From positions 868,001 to 932,000 of the forward strand of contig CM050001.1 of assembly GCA_016630955.3 (NCBI GenBank): a stretch of 64,000 bases of DNA, written 5' to 3'. Source of the DNA: Didymella arachidicola (lineage: Eukaryota > Ascomycota > Dothideomycetes > Pleosporales > Didymellaceae). Below the pieces are notes generated by a model. It worked only from the letters and a program-made list of their open reading frames with translations. It was not told the DNA's origin and ran no database searches. Both the position numbers and the translations under genes were made by a program. Positions 1 through 11,086 of the stretch are shown here, in pieces (the first letter of the stretch is position 1; each line of letters begins with the position of its first letter).

Positions 1-754
1 GGTGCCAATTCAGCGCTCGCACCTGGTCCTATACTTGTTATTCTTTTTCATTTTGCGTTTTCGACCTGCGAAAGATTGATCGATGGGACGGGTTGGCCGG
101 TGGCTGCTTGCCAGGAGATGTGAAACGGCTGAGCCAACGAAGAGGGAACATCAAGATCAGCGGCATGGTTAAAATAAGAGCAGGCTCGTGATCTACCAAA
201 CGCTTGTGCCTGTAGATCGTTGATGTTCGGATGCCGCACCTGAGGGGATACTTTCGGGTACCATAACCCGATCTACGAAGACGAAAACGAAGCCGCGGCC
301 TTACCACGACTACAAGGACAGGACATCCCAGCAGCAACAGAGTCTGACCAACAGGTGTGTTATGGGTCAGTTCCGTACGAAGATGCTACTAAAATTAAAT
401 GCTGATCGCGCCAGGAAGTGAAAAGATACGCAAGATCACCCTCGGATGCAGACAACCGACAACGCGGGACGCCATACGCACTGACTTTGAACAGCGCACA
501 CGCAGCGGATTGTTCAATTGCAAGTCTGTCTTTCTGTCTTCATAACACTTCGCCACATTCCACTCATCGATCTCTCGTCTTGCCGAAATCTGTCATTGTA
601 TTTCACGTTTGCCGTCATTGGCAGTCAAAGTAGGCAAGAAGAGTACCGTGACTCGTCACAACCGCTGACATATGAATTCGGTACTTCAAAGATCGGAAGA
701 AGGCAGGGTTGCAAATGTTAGAGCTCTTGACAGTCCTCTCGCTTGGTGTCCACC
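1..754. other. Left-edge intergenic sequence
   Basis: I see no coding region I can support. The short open frames on both strands have no recognisable motif and no plausible splice continuation. It is the 3' flank of the carboxypeptidase remnant on the minus strand. Confidence 0.5.
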
Positions 755-2388
755 CTAGATAGAACGAAAGACCGGATGTCCGTCCTCGACCTCTAGTGGG
801 ATCTGATTATAGTACGCCAAACTCGCCTCATTCTCCGGTTCCAGCAGCACGAAAGCATACGCTGCGTTCTTCTGCTTCGTATCCACGTAGAAGCCTCCAG
901 CAGGGATCCTGACACGTCTTGTAGTCGACTTCGTGACCACCGTAGTCCCAGCGATGCCTTCGAACTTTGTGCGCGCGAGTGTTGCGTTCGTAACTACGAG
1001 TGCTTCCACATCGCCCTCGAATGGCTCAGTAAGTTCTTCTACTTTGATGCCAAGGATGCGGAGACGCGCTGCCACATCAGCCCATGCGCGCGAGAACACG
1101 TACGCTTTTGGTCTTTTGCGAGTCAAAACAGCGACTGCGGGATCTCCGTTCTGGCTTAGAACAGGGACGTCAACTAGACTTCCGTTCACAGCGTTGATGA
1201 ACTGCACGGTCTTATTACTCAAACGGTAGTCCTGAACAACAACAATATCCTCTTCTCTCTCGATAAAGGCCTTACGACCTGCTTCGAAGATGTTGTACAC
1301 ACTGTCGAACTCGTCGACAGCTTTGTTAATTATAGTCGTTAGCGTGATCAGGTGCGAAGCAACGCGACGCTGGAAGTGCTGGTTTGCAAGTCGGATGCCG
1401 CGTGTCTCGACAAGAAATGTCAGGGCCTGGTAGTTGCCCGTGCCTTTATGGTTCGCCTGAGCATGTGCGTCCGGTTCCTGAATGATAACTGTCCCATCCG
1501 ACACACTAGTTGTGAAGTACGAGTGCGTACGTAGACTTTTTGCTTAGGCAGCTGCGAAAACATCTGCGACGAAAGCTTCATTTAACAACCGGATTGAGGG
1601 GTTCACGTTTAAGCCTTTGTTTCCAGATACGAGAAGATCCTGAGAACGGATATAGGGTTGTGCAACGGAATTGCGGCCGGTGTATTCGTGGTCATCGACA
1701 AAGATGTGGGGATCGAAGTTCGACTACAATTGCCGGATTTTGCGCGTTTGCTCCCGTAGTAACACAGCATGGTCGCGATTAGCGTCGTAATTGGACGCAA
1801 GCTGGCGTTGTAGGTACTCGACACCATCGACGTTGTATCGTGGCAGAACAAGCAGGTCCACTTTCTTGAGGACTTTTGCAGTCCACTGTGAAGCAGCGGC
1901 CAGCTTCCCCAGCAGCGCGAGCACACCTTCGTCACCAGCTGGCTCGTTACCGTGCTGCCCTCCTTGAATGAAGACGCGCAGCTTCTTGTCGCTTCCCTTG
2001 CTATTGAACAAAGTCACGTAGGGTATTTTGCGTGCTTCTTCAGAATCTAACTCTTCATGGTATGTTATCCATCCCGTGCGATTCGAGAGGCTCTTGAGGA
2101 AATTCTCTGCCTTTCGTCAAACAATTGTCCGGTCTCAAACACGACGTACTCACCTAAGATGTACTGTGCTGTTAGCCCTGACGTTTCGTTCGTAAAAGAA
2201 TCAGGTACATCTCCTGGATTGACGAACGCTGGTGAGAGCAAGTTAACACCTTCAATGGCGGGGAAGTTGGCAGCGACTTGAGGAGCGTCAACTATGGTCG
2301 GATTTTAATTATTCGCATAGCTGTCGGCCAATATTGACCTTACACTCATGAGAACTACACCGAATGCAAGTCTTTTCGAAGGATACAT
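755..2388 (-). pseudogene. Decayed M14 zinc carboxypeptidase
   Basis: The minus strand encodes a metallo-carboxypeptidase of family M14. Visible landmarks in order are GVNLLSPAFVNPGD near the N-terminus, the zinc-binding stretch QGGQHGNEPAGDEG, a NVDG segment, ANRDH, and DDHEYTG, which supplies the downstream conserved His/Glu region. The C-terminal part (755-1504) is open and ends PVFRSI. Two in-frame stops break the gene: TAG at about 1733-1735, just before SNFDPHIF, and TAA at about 1546-1548, before AKSLRTHSYF. Frame is preserved on both sides, so these are point nonsense changes and not indels. Both suit C-to-T change of CAG/CAA. The 5' part appears to contain two short introns: about 2106-2148 (donor GTGAGT), and one near 2295-2350 behind a start at 2388. 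Function would be removal of C-terminal residues from peptides; the copy is probably inactive. Confidence 0.75.
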
Positions 2389-2516
2389 GCTGCCTGGGCC
2401 CTGTCACCAAAACAGTGATGTGGCGGGACCTGCATGTTTATACAGGATTTTGGGGTTGACCGTGCTTGGAATCAAGCATTGCGTGCGATCAGGACATCGA
2501 TTCCCGCTTCGTGATA

Positions 2517-4349
2517 ACGTGTTTACAAGCGAGTCGGCCACCCCACCAACTTTAATCAATACACCTACTTCTAATCACTATGGCTCCACCACCAAGTGCT
2601 CAACTATCTTACAATGAATCTGATATTGTTCTTGCATCTGTAGCTATTAATAGCCAGCAGTCGCAAAGCTCTAGACGCGCTGCCTCTACGTACGGAGTCC
2701 CAAAGTCAACGCTAAACGATCGACGCGCTGGAAAGCTTGCCCGACGCGATTGCCAGCCCAACTCAAAGAAGCTTATTACAATAGAAGAGGAGGTAATTAC
2801 TAGCTACATAATTGAGCTAGATTCACGTGGCTTTGCGCCTACGTACGCAGCTATACGTGATATGGCTAATAGACTGCTGGCTGCACGCGGTGCTAATCAG
2901 GTTGGCGTCCACTGGCCGCGCAACTTTGTTAAGCGTACAGATAGTCTTACAACGCGTTCCAATCGAGCGTACGACAGGCAGAGAGCTCTCTGTGAGGATC
3001 CTGTGTTAATCAGCCGCTGGTTTGAGCTGGTAGAGCAGACAAAGGCCAGGTACGGCATCTGTGATGATGACGTCTACAACTTTGACGAGGCTGGCTTTAT
3101 GATGGGCAAGATTACAACGCAGCTTGTTGTGACAGGAGCAGAGAGGAAAGGCAGGCCAAAGACTGTCCAGCCAGGTGATCGTGAGTGGGCGACAGTGATT
3201 GCTGCGATCAACGCTGCTGGCTGGTCAGTCCCACCATTCCTTATCTTTGCTGGCAAGTACCACCTCTCTGCCTGGTACGAGGCAGAGATCCCACGCGACT
3301 GGGCAATCGCAGTAAGCGACAATGGCTGGACAAATAACGAGCTTGGGGTAGAGTGGCTGAAGCACTTTAATGCTCACACTAAGGCTCGTACAGTAGGAGC
3401 GCGTCGCCTACTTATCCTTGACGGCCACGAGAGTCACCAATCTCTTGAATTCCAGGACCTCTGTAAGGAGTACAACATCTACACGCTCTGTATGCCTCCT
3501 CACTCCTCTCATCTACTCAGCCTCTTGACGTTGGCTGCTTCTCCCCGTTGAAGCGCGCTTACAGTCGTGAGGTAGAGAGCCTGATGCGCAACCACATTAA
3601 CCACATCACCAAGCTTGAGTTTCTGCCTGCGTTTAAGGCAGCCTTTAATCGATCGTTTACGCCAGTCAATATCTGCTCAGCCTTCCGGGGAGCAGGTCTA
3701 GTACCTTATCAGCCAGAGGCTGTCCTCTCAAAGCTAGACGTACAGCTACGTACACCTACTCCACCAGCTGCTCTCACGGAGGCTCTCTGGGAGGCTCGTA
3801 CGCCGAGCAATGTACGTGAGCTTGAGGCTCAATCAACGTTGATACGCAATCGCGTGCGACAGCACAAGAGCTCATCACCAGCTTCGACTATTGAGGCGAT
3901 TAACCAGCTCAAGAAGGGGGCAGAGGTGATGATGCTCTCAGCTGAGCTGATGCGGGATCGGATCACCAGCCTTGAGAGAGCCAACGAAGCAGCGTCAAAG
4001 CGTAAGGAGCGCAAGAAAAAGCGTATACAGAAGCGAGGTGTGTTAACAAAGGGGGCTGGAGAGGATATACTTGCTCAACGTGAGGCTGATCAGCAGCTTG
4101 CCCGTGAGGAGCGTCAGGGAGGAGAGCGATCAGGCCTTAGCCGCCAGGCTCTAGCGCACTGTAAGACGTATAGGGAGACTGGGCACAACTCACGTACATG
4201 CAAAAAAGAAGCTGTAGCTACTACATAACCTCCTCTGTAAATCTCTATATATTATACTATTGCGTTGTTGAGTTGTAAGCCTATAGAGGTGCTTAAAGTT
4301 GGTGGGGTGGCCGACTCGCTTGTATGGCCGACTCGCTTGTACAACACGT
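2517..4349 (+). mobile_element. Pogo/Fot1-like transposon 1
   Basis: The 1833-bp element is flanked by TA at 2515-2516 and 4350-4351, the usual target duplication of Tc1/mariner-pogo elements. Terminal inverted repeats begin ACGTG and continue through ACAAGCGAGTCGGCC and ACCCCACCAACTTTA. The right end has two tandem copies of a 17-bp unit (4309-4325 and 4326-4342). The left end has only one (from 2525), so one unit was probably lost there. It carries one transposase gene, broken by a frameshift. It lies 16 bp from transposon 2. Confidence 0.9.
2580..4228 (+). pseudogene. Pogo-type DDE transposase, one frameshift
   Basis: The reading frame from 2580 covers the N-terminal psq-like and CENP-B/Tc5-like DNA-binding helices (about residues 15-130) and the DDE domain with first Asp in VYNFDEAGF (D169) and second in LLILDGHESH (D281). 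The frame is lost near 3517, where CTCAGCCTC stands in place of the CTCCAGCCTC expected from the LLQPLDV motif: a one-base deletion. The other frame continues from about 3520 to 4228 with SPLKRAYS, a coiled C-terminal region and a zinc-knuckle-like end (CKTYRETGH), in which the second Cys is Tyr. With the frame corrected the third Asp would lie 35 residues after the second (DD35D). The enzyme would cut and join transposon ends, but this copy is inactive. Confidence 0.88.
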
Positions 4350-6074
4350 TAATGATAGCAGCATAACGTGAGTTACAAGCGAGTGACGCACACAAGCGAG
4401 TGACGCACCCTAACAAACCATTGGGCCCTCCTACCTTTAAACCTTAATGGATCAACCACCCGACCTTAAATCGCTCTCAAAAGAAGACAGAATCAAGCTT
4501 GCACTTTAAGCAATTAAGAAACCTTAAGAACTAAGCGTGCGACGCGCTGCTATCGTCTATAACGTGCCAAGAACAACCCTCCAAAGGCGACACGCTGGGA
4601 AGCAGTCAACACGCGATACCCAGCCCAAATCATCAGCGCTCGATAAGACAGAAGAGAGAACGCTTGTGCAGCATATCAAGAACCTTGATTAGCAAGGCAG
4701 AGCCCTAACGCTCTATTGCGTTAAAGATATAGCTAATCAACTGCGCGCTACACGCGACGCGAAGCCTGTTGGCCCTTAATAGGCGTCAAACTTTGTTAAA
4801 CGCGAACCTGAACTCTAATCGCGTATAACTTGACAGAGGGATCGCCAGAGGGTCCTCTGCAGCAACCAAGGGGTTATTAGGCCCTGGTTTGACCTAGTGC
4901 AGAACGTTAAGGCCAAGTATGGCATTCTAGACAACAATACCTACAACTTTGACGAGACTGGCTTCACTATGGGCATCAGAAATCGCGTCAAAGTAGTCAC
5001 TGCATCAGAAAGACGCTCTGAGCCCATTGGGGTCCAGCAGGGAGATCGTGAGTGGGTGACTCTGATCGCTGCAATCAACGCGATGGGCTGGGCAATCGCA
5101 CCCTATCTCATCTTCAAAGCAAAGAACCACAACGTGTCCTAGTACCCTAATTTAAAGCCCTAATGGCGCATTAGGGTCAGCAGCAACGGCTGGACTACAA
5201 AAGACATTAGAGTAGCCTGGTTAAGGCACTTTGTTGAGCAGATCAAGGGCCGAAGGGTGGGTAGCCACGTACTGCTAATACTTGATGGCCACGAGAGCCA
5301 CAAGTCACTTGCCTCCCAAAAAATCTGCGAGGAGAACAAGATAATTACCCTGTGTATGCCTCCACACTCATCTCACATCCTGCAGCCACTTAACGTAGGT
5401 TGTTTTGCCCCATTGAAGCGGGCGTACAGCAAGGAGATCAGAGTCTTGGCGCTGGACCATATTGGCTGGATTGACAAAAAAGCCTTCATCGCGACCCTTA
5501 GGAAGGTGTTTAATAAGGCATTTTTAAAGGCAAATATTATATTAAGCTTTAAAGTAACTAGCTTAGTGCCTAATAATCTATTAGTGGTGCTATCAAAGCT
5601 TGATGTGAAGCGTCGCACGCCAACACCGCCTCTCTCTGGGGGGGCCCAATGGAACCCTAAGACACCCACTAACGCCAATGAGATAGAGGCTCAATCAACG
5701 TTACTTCGCGATCGCATTTAAAGGCACCAAGGATCATCACCAACTCCGATGATGGAGATTGTTGATCAGCTGCAGAGAGGCACTGCAATGCTGCTGCATA
5801 GGCAGACGTTATTAGCAGCTCGAGTGCTGCAGCTTGAAGCGTCAAACAAGGCTGCTTCTGAGCGCAAATCGCGCAAAAGGAAGCGGATCCAGGAGGGTGG
5901 AGACCTATCAAAGGAAGAGGCAGAGGATTTGATGGCCCAATGTGACGTTGGGGCGCAAATTGAGGGGAGGGTTGTGAGGGTAGGGCCCGAACAGGCGCAG
6001 GCAAGGGAGGCAAAAGGCACTGTAAGCGCTGTAGTAAGACAGGACACAATTCGCGCACGTGTAAGAAAGATGTA

Positions 6075-7901
6075 ACGTGTTCCACCAGTAAGCTGGCCAC
6101 ACCAGTAAACTGGCCACCGAACTTAACGCGACTCAGCTTGCGCCAACAATTGTAACTCGACAACAACGTCCTAAGCAGATCTCTTGTGAAGGTAGATTAA
6201 GTCTTGCGATAGTCTCTTATCAGAATAACCCACGTCAATCACTCCGCGGGCTTGCAACAGCGTACGAGGTCCCAAGATTGACTCTGCAGACGCGTCTTCG
6301 CGGTATCCAGACACGACTAGAGACAGTCTCTGTCAACCGCAAGCTATTAACTACTGAAGAGCAGTCTCTCGTGCAGTGGATCCTAGACCTTGATCGACGA
6401 GGATTTCCACCCCAGATCATCGACGTACGACGTATGGCAGACGCTCTACTCGCTAGCCGCGGCCAAGATCCTCCTCCTCCACTTGTAGGCAAGAACTGGG
6501 TGTCGCGCTTTGTCAACAGCCAGTCTGAGCTACAGACAAAGTGGAATAGGAAGTTCCACAGCCAGCGCGCTTGCTGCGAGGATCCTGTCGCTATCGCAGC
6601 GTGGTTCAAGCTCGTAGAGGAGACGCGCCAGGCCCATGGGATACTAGACGCAGCCACGTACAACTTTGATGAGACTGGCTTTATGATGGGCGTCGCAGCG
6701 ACGTCTAAAGTAGTTACGAGCTCAGATACAGTAGGTCGCGCTACTGTTATACAGCCAGGTGATAGAGATTGGGTTACGACGATTGAGTGTATCAACGCGT
6801 CTGGCTGGTGTCTCCCACCGTTCGTGATCCTGTCTGGTAAGCTCCACCAGGCTAGCTGGTATCAACACCTCCCGCCAGACTGGGTAGTCGCTGTATCAGA
6901 CAACGGCTGGACGACAGATGAGCTTGGTGTAGAGTGGGTGAAGCACTTTAACAGACATACGGCGTCTCGTACGTGTGGAGTCTACCGTCTTCTTATCCTT
7001 GACGGCCATAGCAGTCATGCTACACCCGAGTTTGACTAGTTCTGCACAAAGAACAAGATTATCACTCTCTGTATGCCAGCGCACGCGTCACATCTGCTCC
7101 GGCCGCTTGACGTAAGCTGCTTCTCTCCTCTTAAGCGAGCGTACGGTCACGAGATCCAGGAGCTCGCCCGCCAAGGCGTCTACCACGTTGACAAGATAGA
7201 CTTCCTCACGATCTATACACGGATCCAGCCGACAGTATTCACGCAGGAGAGTATTCGGGCTGGCTTCCAGGTGATAGGGCTTATCCCTCCCTGTCCAGAT
7301 CGCGTTGTATCGTCGCTCACAGTCGTCCGGACCCCATCTCCACAAGCAACAACAGCAGACAACAACGTCGCATGGACAGCAGAGACGCCGCGTACAGTAG
7401 CGCAGCTTCAGCAACAAGCTCAACACGTACAAGATCTCCTTTGTCGCCAGTCACAGAGCCCAACAAGCCAAGCTATCCGCCAGCTCGTTAAAGGATGTCA
7501 GCTTGCGATGAACTCAGCGACTATACTCGCAGAGGAGAATAGGAAGCTTCGTACAGCTAGTCAGCGCCAGCGACGTAAGAGAGACCAGCGGCGTCAATAT
7601 ATAGCTCGTGGGGGCGCTCTCCAGGCGCAGCCGGCGCAGCAGCTCGCTGCAGAGGCACAAAGGGTAGTTGTAGAGGGTGACGAGAGTCGGACAACTCAAG
7701 GACGTCAGCGCGCTCCGCCAACGTGTACGAAATGTCATATCCAAGGACACACGCGGATTCAATGTAGACAGTGTTAGACTAGCTATCTACAAAATTACAC
7801 GCTATTATCTTATATTGTTGTAGAGCTATCGCTTTAAGAGTCGCGTTAAGTTCGGTGGGTGGCCAGCTTACTGGTGTGGCCAGCTTACTGGTGGAACACG
7901 T
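6075..7901 (+). mobile_element. Pogo/Fot1-like transposon 3, nested in transposon 2
   Basis: The 1827-bp element is flanked by TA at 6073-6074 and 7902-7903. Terminal repeats start ACGTGTTCCA. Each holds two tandem 17-bp units with core CCAGTAAGCTGGCC (left 6085-6101 and 6102-6118; right 7861-7877 and 7878-7894), followed inward by ACCGAACTTAACGCG. It sits in the last codons of the transposon 2 transposase, so it moved after transposon 2 arrived. Confidence 0.92.
6128..7777 (+). pseudogene. Pogo-type DDE transposase, one nonsense codon, no clear start
   Basis: One reading frame runs through the whole element with a single internal stop: TAG at 7037-7039, after HATPEFD and before FCTKNK. Counted from the TTG at 6278, catalytic Asp residues are D131 (TYNFDETGF), D242 (LLILDGHSSH) and D278 (LRPLDVSCF), again DD35D. 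The C-terminus has an intact CX2CX4HX4C zinc knuckle (CTKCHIQGHTRIQC). No ATG occurs at the position where transposon 1 starts its protein; the frame is open upstream to about 6128, so the start codon is probably mutated. It is far less decayed than the copy it interrupts. Confidence 0.85.
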
Positions 7902-8040
7902 TAGTAGACGTTAGCGATTAATAATATCTACTGCAGGTTACAGTATAATGTAGTAGTGTTGTGCAATTGCGATTAGTAGGCCTAATAGCTTGTTAGGGTG
8001 GCCCACTCGCCTAGCCGGCCCACTCGCTATGCACTCACGT

Positions 8041-8813
8041 TAATCGTTTCTCTCGTAGCTGACAATTAGTAGAATGATCTTTTCTGCGCCCGTTCGCGTT
8101 ATCTATCAGTCACATCTCTACCATCACCAAACTCCAACAGCTTGACGATGTACCCATCCGCGCTTGCTGTGAATGCTCTGTGACGATCACGGGAGCTGAT
8201 AAGTGCTGTGCGGGGACGCGGATACATTCGCTGCAGAGGTACTCACGGGATCGAAAGGGTGTCTGCAAGCGGGAGGCGGATCAAGGTGAAATGCTAGGAA
8301 GGTCAAAAACGCGAGACGCGTAAAAAATAGGCTAGCGACTATGACCAATGAAACAGCGTCTGATAAGCGTTGGAAATCGCTTACTCTGGTGCAGCTTATT
8401 GGCTGTTATTGACGCGCTAGTGTCCGCTCCTCCCACCGCATTCGTCGCAGCTTTCTTCAGGCTTCATTCTGGCAAGCATGGCCACAATAATGGTAGGATA
8501 CCATACATAGAGCAGTGGGATCCTGGCGGGTCGTACATACTGTAGAACACGCTCGAGTCCTGGCCTCGATGATCTGATGACTGACAGAGGCCCTTTTTGG
8601 CACGTCAAAGGACACGGCGCTGCCTCAAACAAGGCGCAGCTTTACGTCACGCTACTTGCTGCTAAACATCCATAGGGTCCCCGGTAAACCTGGGGAAGTG
8701 GGTGGCTTTCGACGGATCCATCGAGTAACTCCTCTCCACTCTCGTCGCAGAACCTTTTCACCGCTTCTGGCCTACACATACAAACGTCTACACTCACATA
8801 CACAGCAAACATC
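8041..8813. other. Spacer between transposons and the CP-repeat gene
   Basis: No supported gene. Short open frames at 8348-8545 (+) and 8417-8632 (-) have no motif. The last 150 bp are pyrimidine- and CA-rich and are likely the promoter and 5' UTR of the gene starting at 8814. Confidence 0.45.
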
Positions 8814-9290
8814 ATGGCCACCTGCCCAGTCATCGGAACCACCAACAGCGTCCTCCCGCCGCACCACCCGGAGGTCGACCTGAATGTCGACGGACAGACT
8901 GTGGGTTGGCCCCTCCCTACAACAAGGCAGACGCCCTTCTGACATACACAGTGCCCCGTCGTAGGCGCGACCACTGACCACCACCACAACCTCGATAAGC
9001 ACCCCAACATCCCTCAAGCCTCGAACGAAGCCACCGCCTGTCCCGCCCTCAAGAAGGCTGTCAACGAGCCCCAGGCCCAGGAGCTCGATGATGGACTCTG
9101 CCCTGTTGTTGGCACTGCTACTACCGTCCTGCCTCCTGACCACCCCGACATGCTGAAGGCTGGCCCTGAGGATGTCTGCCCGGTCACCAAGGCTACTGTT
9201 GGCCACCACAAGAACAAGATCACTACACACCCCAGCGTTGAGGGCGCGGCTCAGGGCGCGACCTGCCCTGTCACAGGGAAGGCTCACTAA
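8814..9290 (+). CDS. Small Cys-Pro-repeat protein (heme-regulatory-motif-like)
   Basis: Two exons (8814-8900 and 8952-9290) give 141 residues. The 51-nt intron has donor GTGGGT, a CTGAC branch site and acceptor ACACAG, and splicing is in phase. Without splicing the frame stops at TGA 8941-8943, so the intron model is needed. The protein has six Cys-Pro dipeptides, spaced 15-30 residues apart: TCPVIG, QTCPVVG, ACPALK, LCPVVG, VCPVTK and TCPVTG, with repeated PPHHP/PPDHP and His-rich pieces. Cys-Pro is the core of heme regulatory motifs, which makes heme or metal binding a possibility, but this is inference. There is no signal peptide or membrane segment. I do not recognise a named family. Transposons lie immediately to the left. 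Confidence 0.72.
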
Positions 9291-9483
9291 AGTATACAAT
9301 TGGCATGCTGCGAAGCGGTGTGGGATATCAGGAAGGGTCTTTCGGCGTTGGAGGCTTGGATTCGGTATGACCTAGTACAACCAATATGAATACATGATTC
9401 ACACATGATCTCTCTGTGCAACTGTCAGTCAAGCGAAATGCATGAGCTCGCTCGGCCACTTTCCTGTACAACGAAGTTCAACT

Positions 9484-10290
9484 TCACGCATTCAGTTCGA
9501 CTGTCAGGAACATGCCCAAAACTCGTTTTCTCAGCACTATCTCCCATCCCATCCCTTTCTTCAAATCTTGCACAGCCCTACTCTCCACGTACCAAGCCTC
9601 TCCCTCCAGACCCTCGTCCCACTGTCTCAGCAGGATGTGACCTTCGATCCAATCAGCCTCATACATCGTCTCATGAAACTCGACCTGTGCCAACAACACC
9701 ACGTCTGCGATCGAGTCCCTTTCTATCGCCCTTCTGTCATCACACTGCAACCATGTTTCCAGCCTATTCAGACAGAAACACCACCTCCCTTTTCCGTGTC
9801 CAGCAGTATTATCACTTATGTCCTTCTCGGCGACTCCAGACCAGGATGTGGTGGTCGAATCTGAATTGATTAGAGCGATAGGGCTCAGTGCATAGCATCG
9901 CTCGACAAAGCAGAGGACATCGCTTGTATGTGTCCTGGCCTCGGGTGCGTCGCCGTGTAGATCAGGCCAGCCGTCTGTGGATGTGAAAAGCTCTTCAAAA
10001 CACGACAGCATGGAGAGGGATTCGTAGATTGATACTCCCTTGCCATCGGGGAGTGACGCGGAGGAAGGAGAGGGATGTGTTCGAGGGACGGGCTTCATGG
10101 CTTTCCGTGGAGAATAATGCTAGCGGGTCCGTAGTGGATACCACAGGAACGAGATAGACATCGTGGTCTTGAAGGACGCTGATGGTGATTTGTCTTGCAC
10201 GGAAGCAATGGAGCAGGCGCTGATGGAAGAGGCCTGAAGGTCAGATCCAGGTTGTAGTCTTCGTGGTTGTAGGTGCAGGAAACATCTTGA
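9484..10290 (-). pseudogene. Uncharacterised protein, probably frameshifted
   Basis: The minus frame 9484-10098 is open for 204 residues and looks coding (for example GRWCFCLNRLETWLQCDD and EADWIEGHILLRQWDEG). Upstream, a different frame continues coding-like sequence (FHQRLLHCFRARQITISVLQ, then VYLVPVVSTTDPLALFSTES), and further upstream a third frame reads NHEDYNLDLTFRPLPS. These join only if one or two small indels are assumed, or perhaps an intron I could not place. The simplest reading is a decayed gene. An intact 204-residue protein starting at 10098 is the alternative. No domain recognised. Confidence 0.45.
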
Positions 10291-10299
10291 AAGGTTCGT

Positions 10300-11086
10300 T
10301 CTTGAACTGTCCAGCTTCTGGCGATTACCAGCCTTTACATTACGACATGCCAGAGACGATATCTGTGTAAAGCGATCTTTACACTACTTTGTGGAATACA
10401 GACACTTTTGAGCGGTTGAAGTGTCTGAGTATCTCCTTGTGTCCGAGAATGCCCACAGATGTTTGCTCGATGGTATCGTGCAGGCAGATCACCCTGCCCT
10501 TAGACGGAAACTCTCCGGTGTTGTGCGCATGATTCGGAGTCCAGGACCCCGAATCCGAGGAAGCTGCGCGTCATGAGCACCTTGGGCACGGCGCGTGGCA
10601 TGTTTTCTCTAGACCTTTATTGTACCTATCTGCGATCCGCGATGTTGCAGTCATGGTGTTGATGTTGCCTTGCTGGCTCGCCTCCCCGGACAACGCTCCG
10701 CTGGTGCCGTCATCTCGGCTACATGACGATCGTGTTCCTTCCCCACATCGCGTGCTCGGCAATAGCGCGTCGAGACCTTTGAACCACCACAACTGTGCCC
10801 AAACATCTCCGCCCGTTCCACCTAACAAATATACTGTCGAAAATGGTTGGACGGCCACGATCGCACCTGCTGACAAGAGGATGCCGTCACACAGCTGGCG
10901 CAGAGCTATCTGTGGGACCCCGCTGGAGCGCAACAGTGCCATCTACCACGAGACACAGGAGATATAATCTGTACCGGCCTCATACATCAAGACTGCCAGA
11001 ATACGCAACTCTAGATATCCTCCAAATTTGACAAAACTTGAGGCCTGAAGTAGTCATAGACGTAGGTTAAGACAGCAGTCAACGCC
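10300..11086. other. Gene-free spacer
   Basis: Open frames here (10571-10942 on minus, 10620-10967 on plus) overlap each other, lack motifs and show no good splice sites. The last 100 bp are probably the promoter of the GST-like gene. Confidence 0.4.

Larger units (their letters stand above)
4447..7921 (+). pseudogene. Degenerate pogo transposase, split by an insertion
   Basis: Translation from ATG 4447 gives a recognisable transposase with many stops, for example in the N-terminal helices where CTTTAAGC and ATTAAG suggest CAA-to-TAA change. Recognisable blocks are TYNFDETGFTMG (first Asp, around 4930-4970), LILDGHESH (about 5278-5304), HILQPLNVGCF, where the third catalytic Asp reads Asn, and an intact zinc knuckle CKRCSKTGHNSRTC near 6020-6060. 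Transposon 3 split the codon GTA after CKKD. Removing it and one TA restores GTA GTA GAC GTT AGC GAT TAA, so the original stop lies at 7919-7921. The product is not functional. Confidence 0.82.
4366..8040 (+). mobile_element. Pogo/Fot1-like transposon 2, interrupted by transposon 3
   Basis: Ends are flanked by TA at 4364-4365 and 8041-8042. The left terminus starts ACGTGAG and holds two tandem 17-bp units (4375-4391, 4392-4408). The right terminus holds the matching pair (8000-8016, 8017-8033) and ends CTCACGT. Inner TIR sequence ACCCTAACAA is shared. Without the nested element (6075-7901 plus one TA) the length is about 1.85 kb, the same as transposons 1 and 3. Many TAA/TAG codons in the coding part show this is the oldest or most mutated of the three. 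Confidence 0.88.

Noticed and set aside
9405..9869. Two overlapping Ser/Pro-rich plus-strand frames.
   Set aside because: The minus-strand frame has better protein character; these are complements of it.
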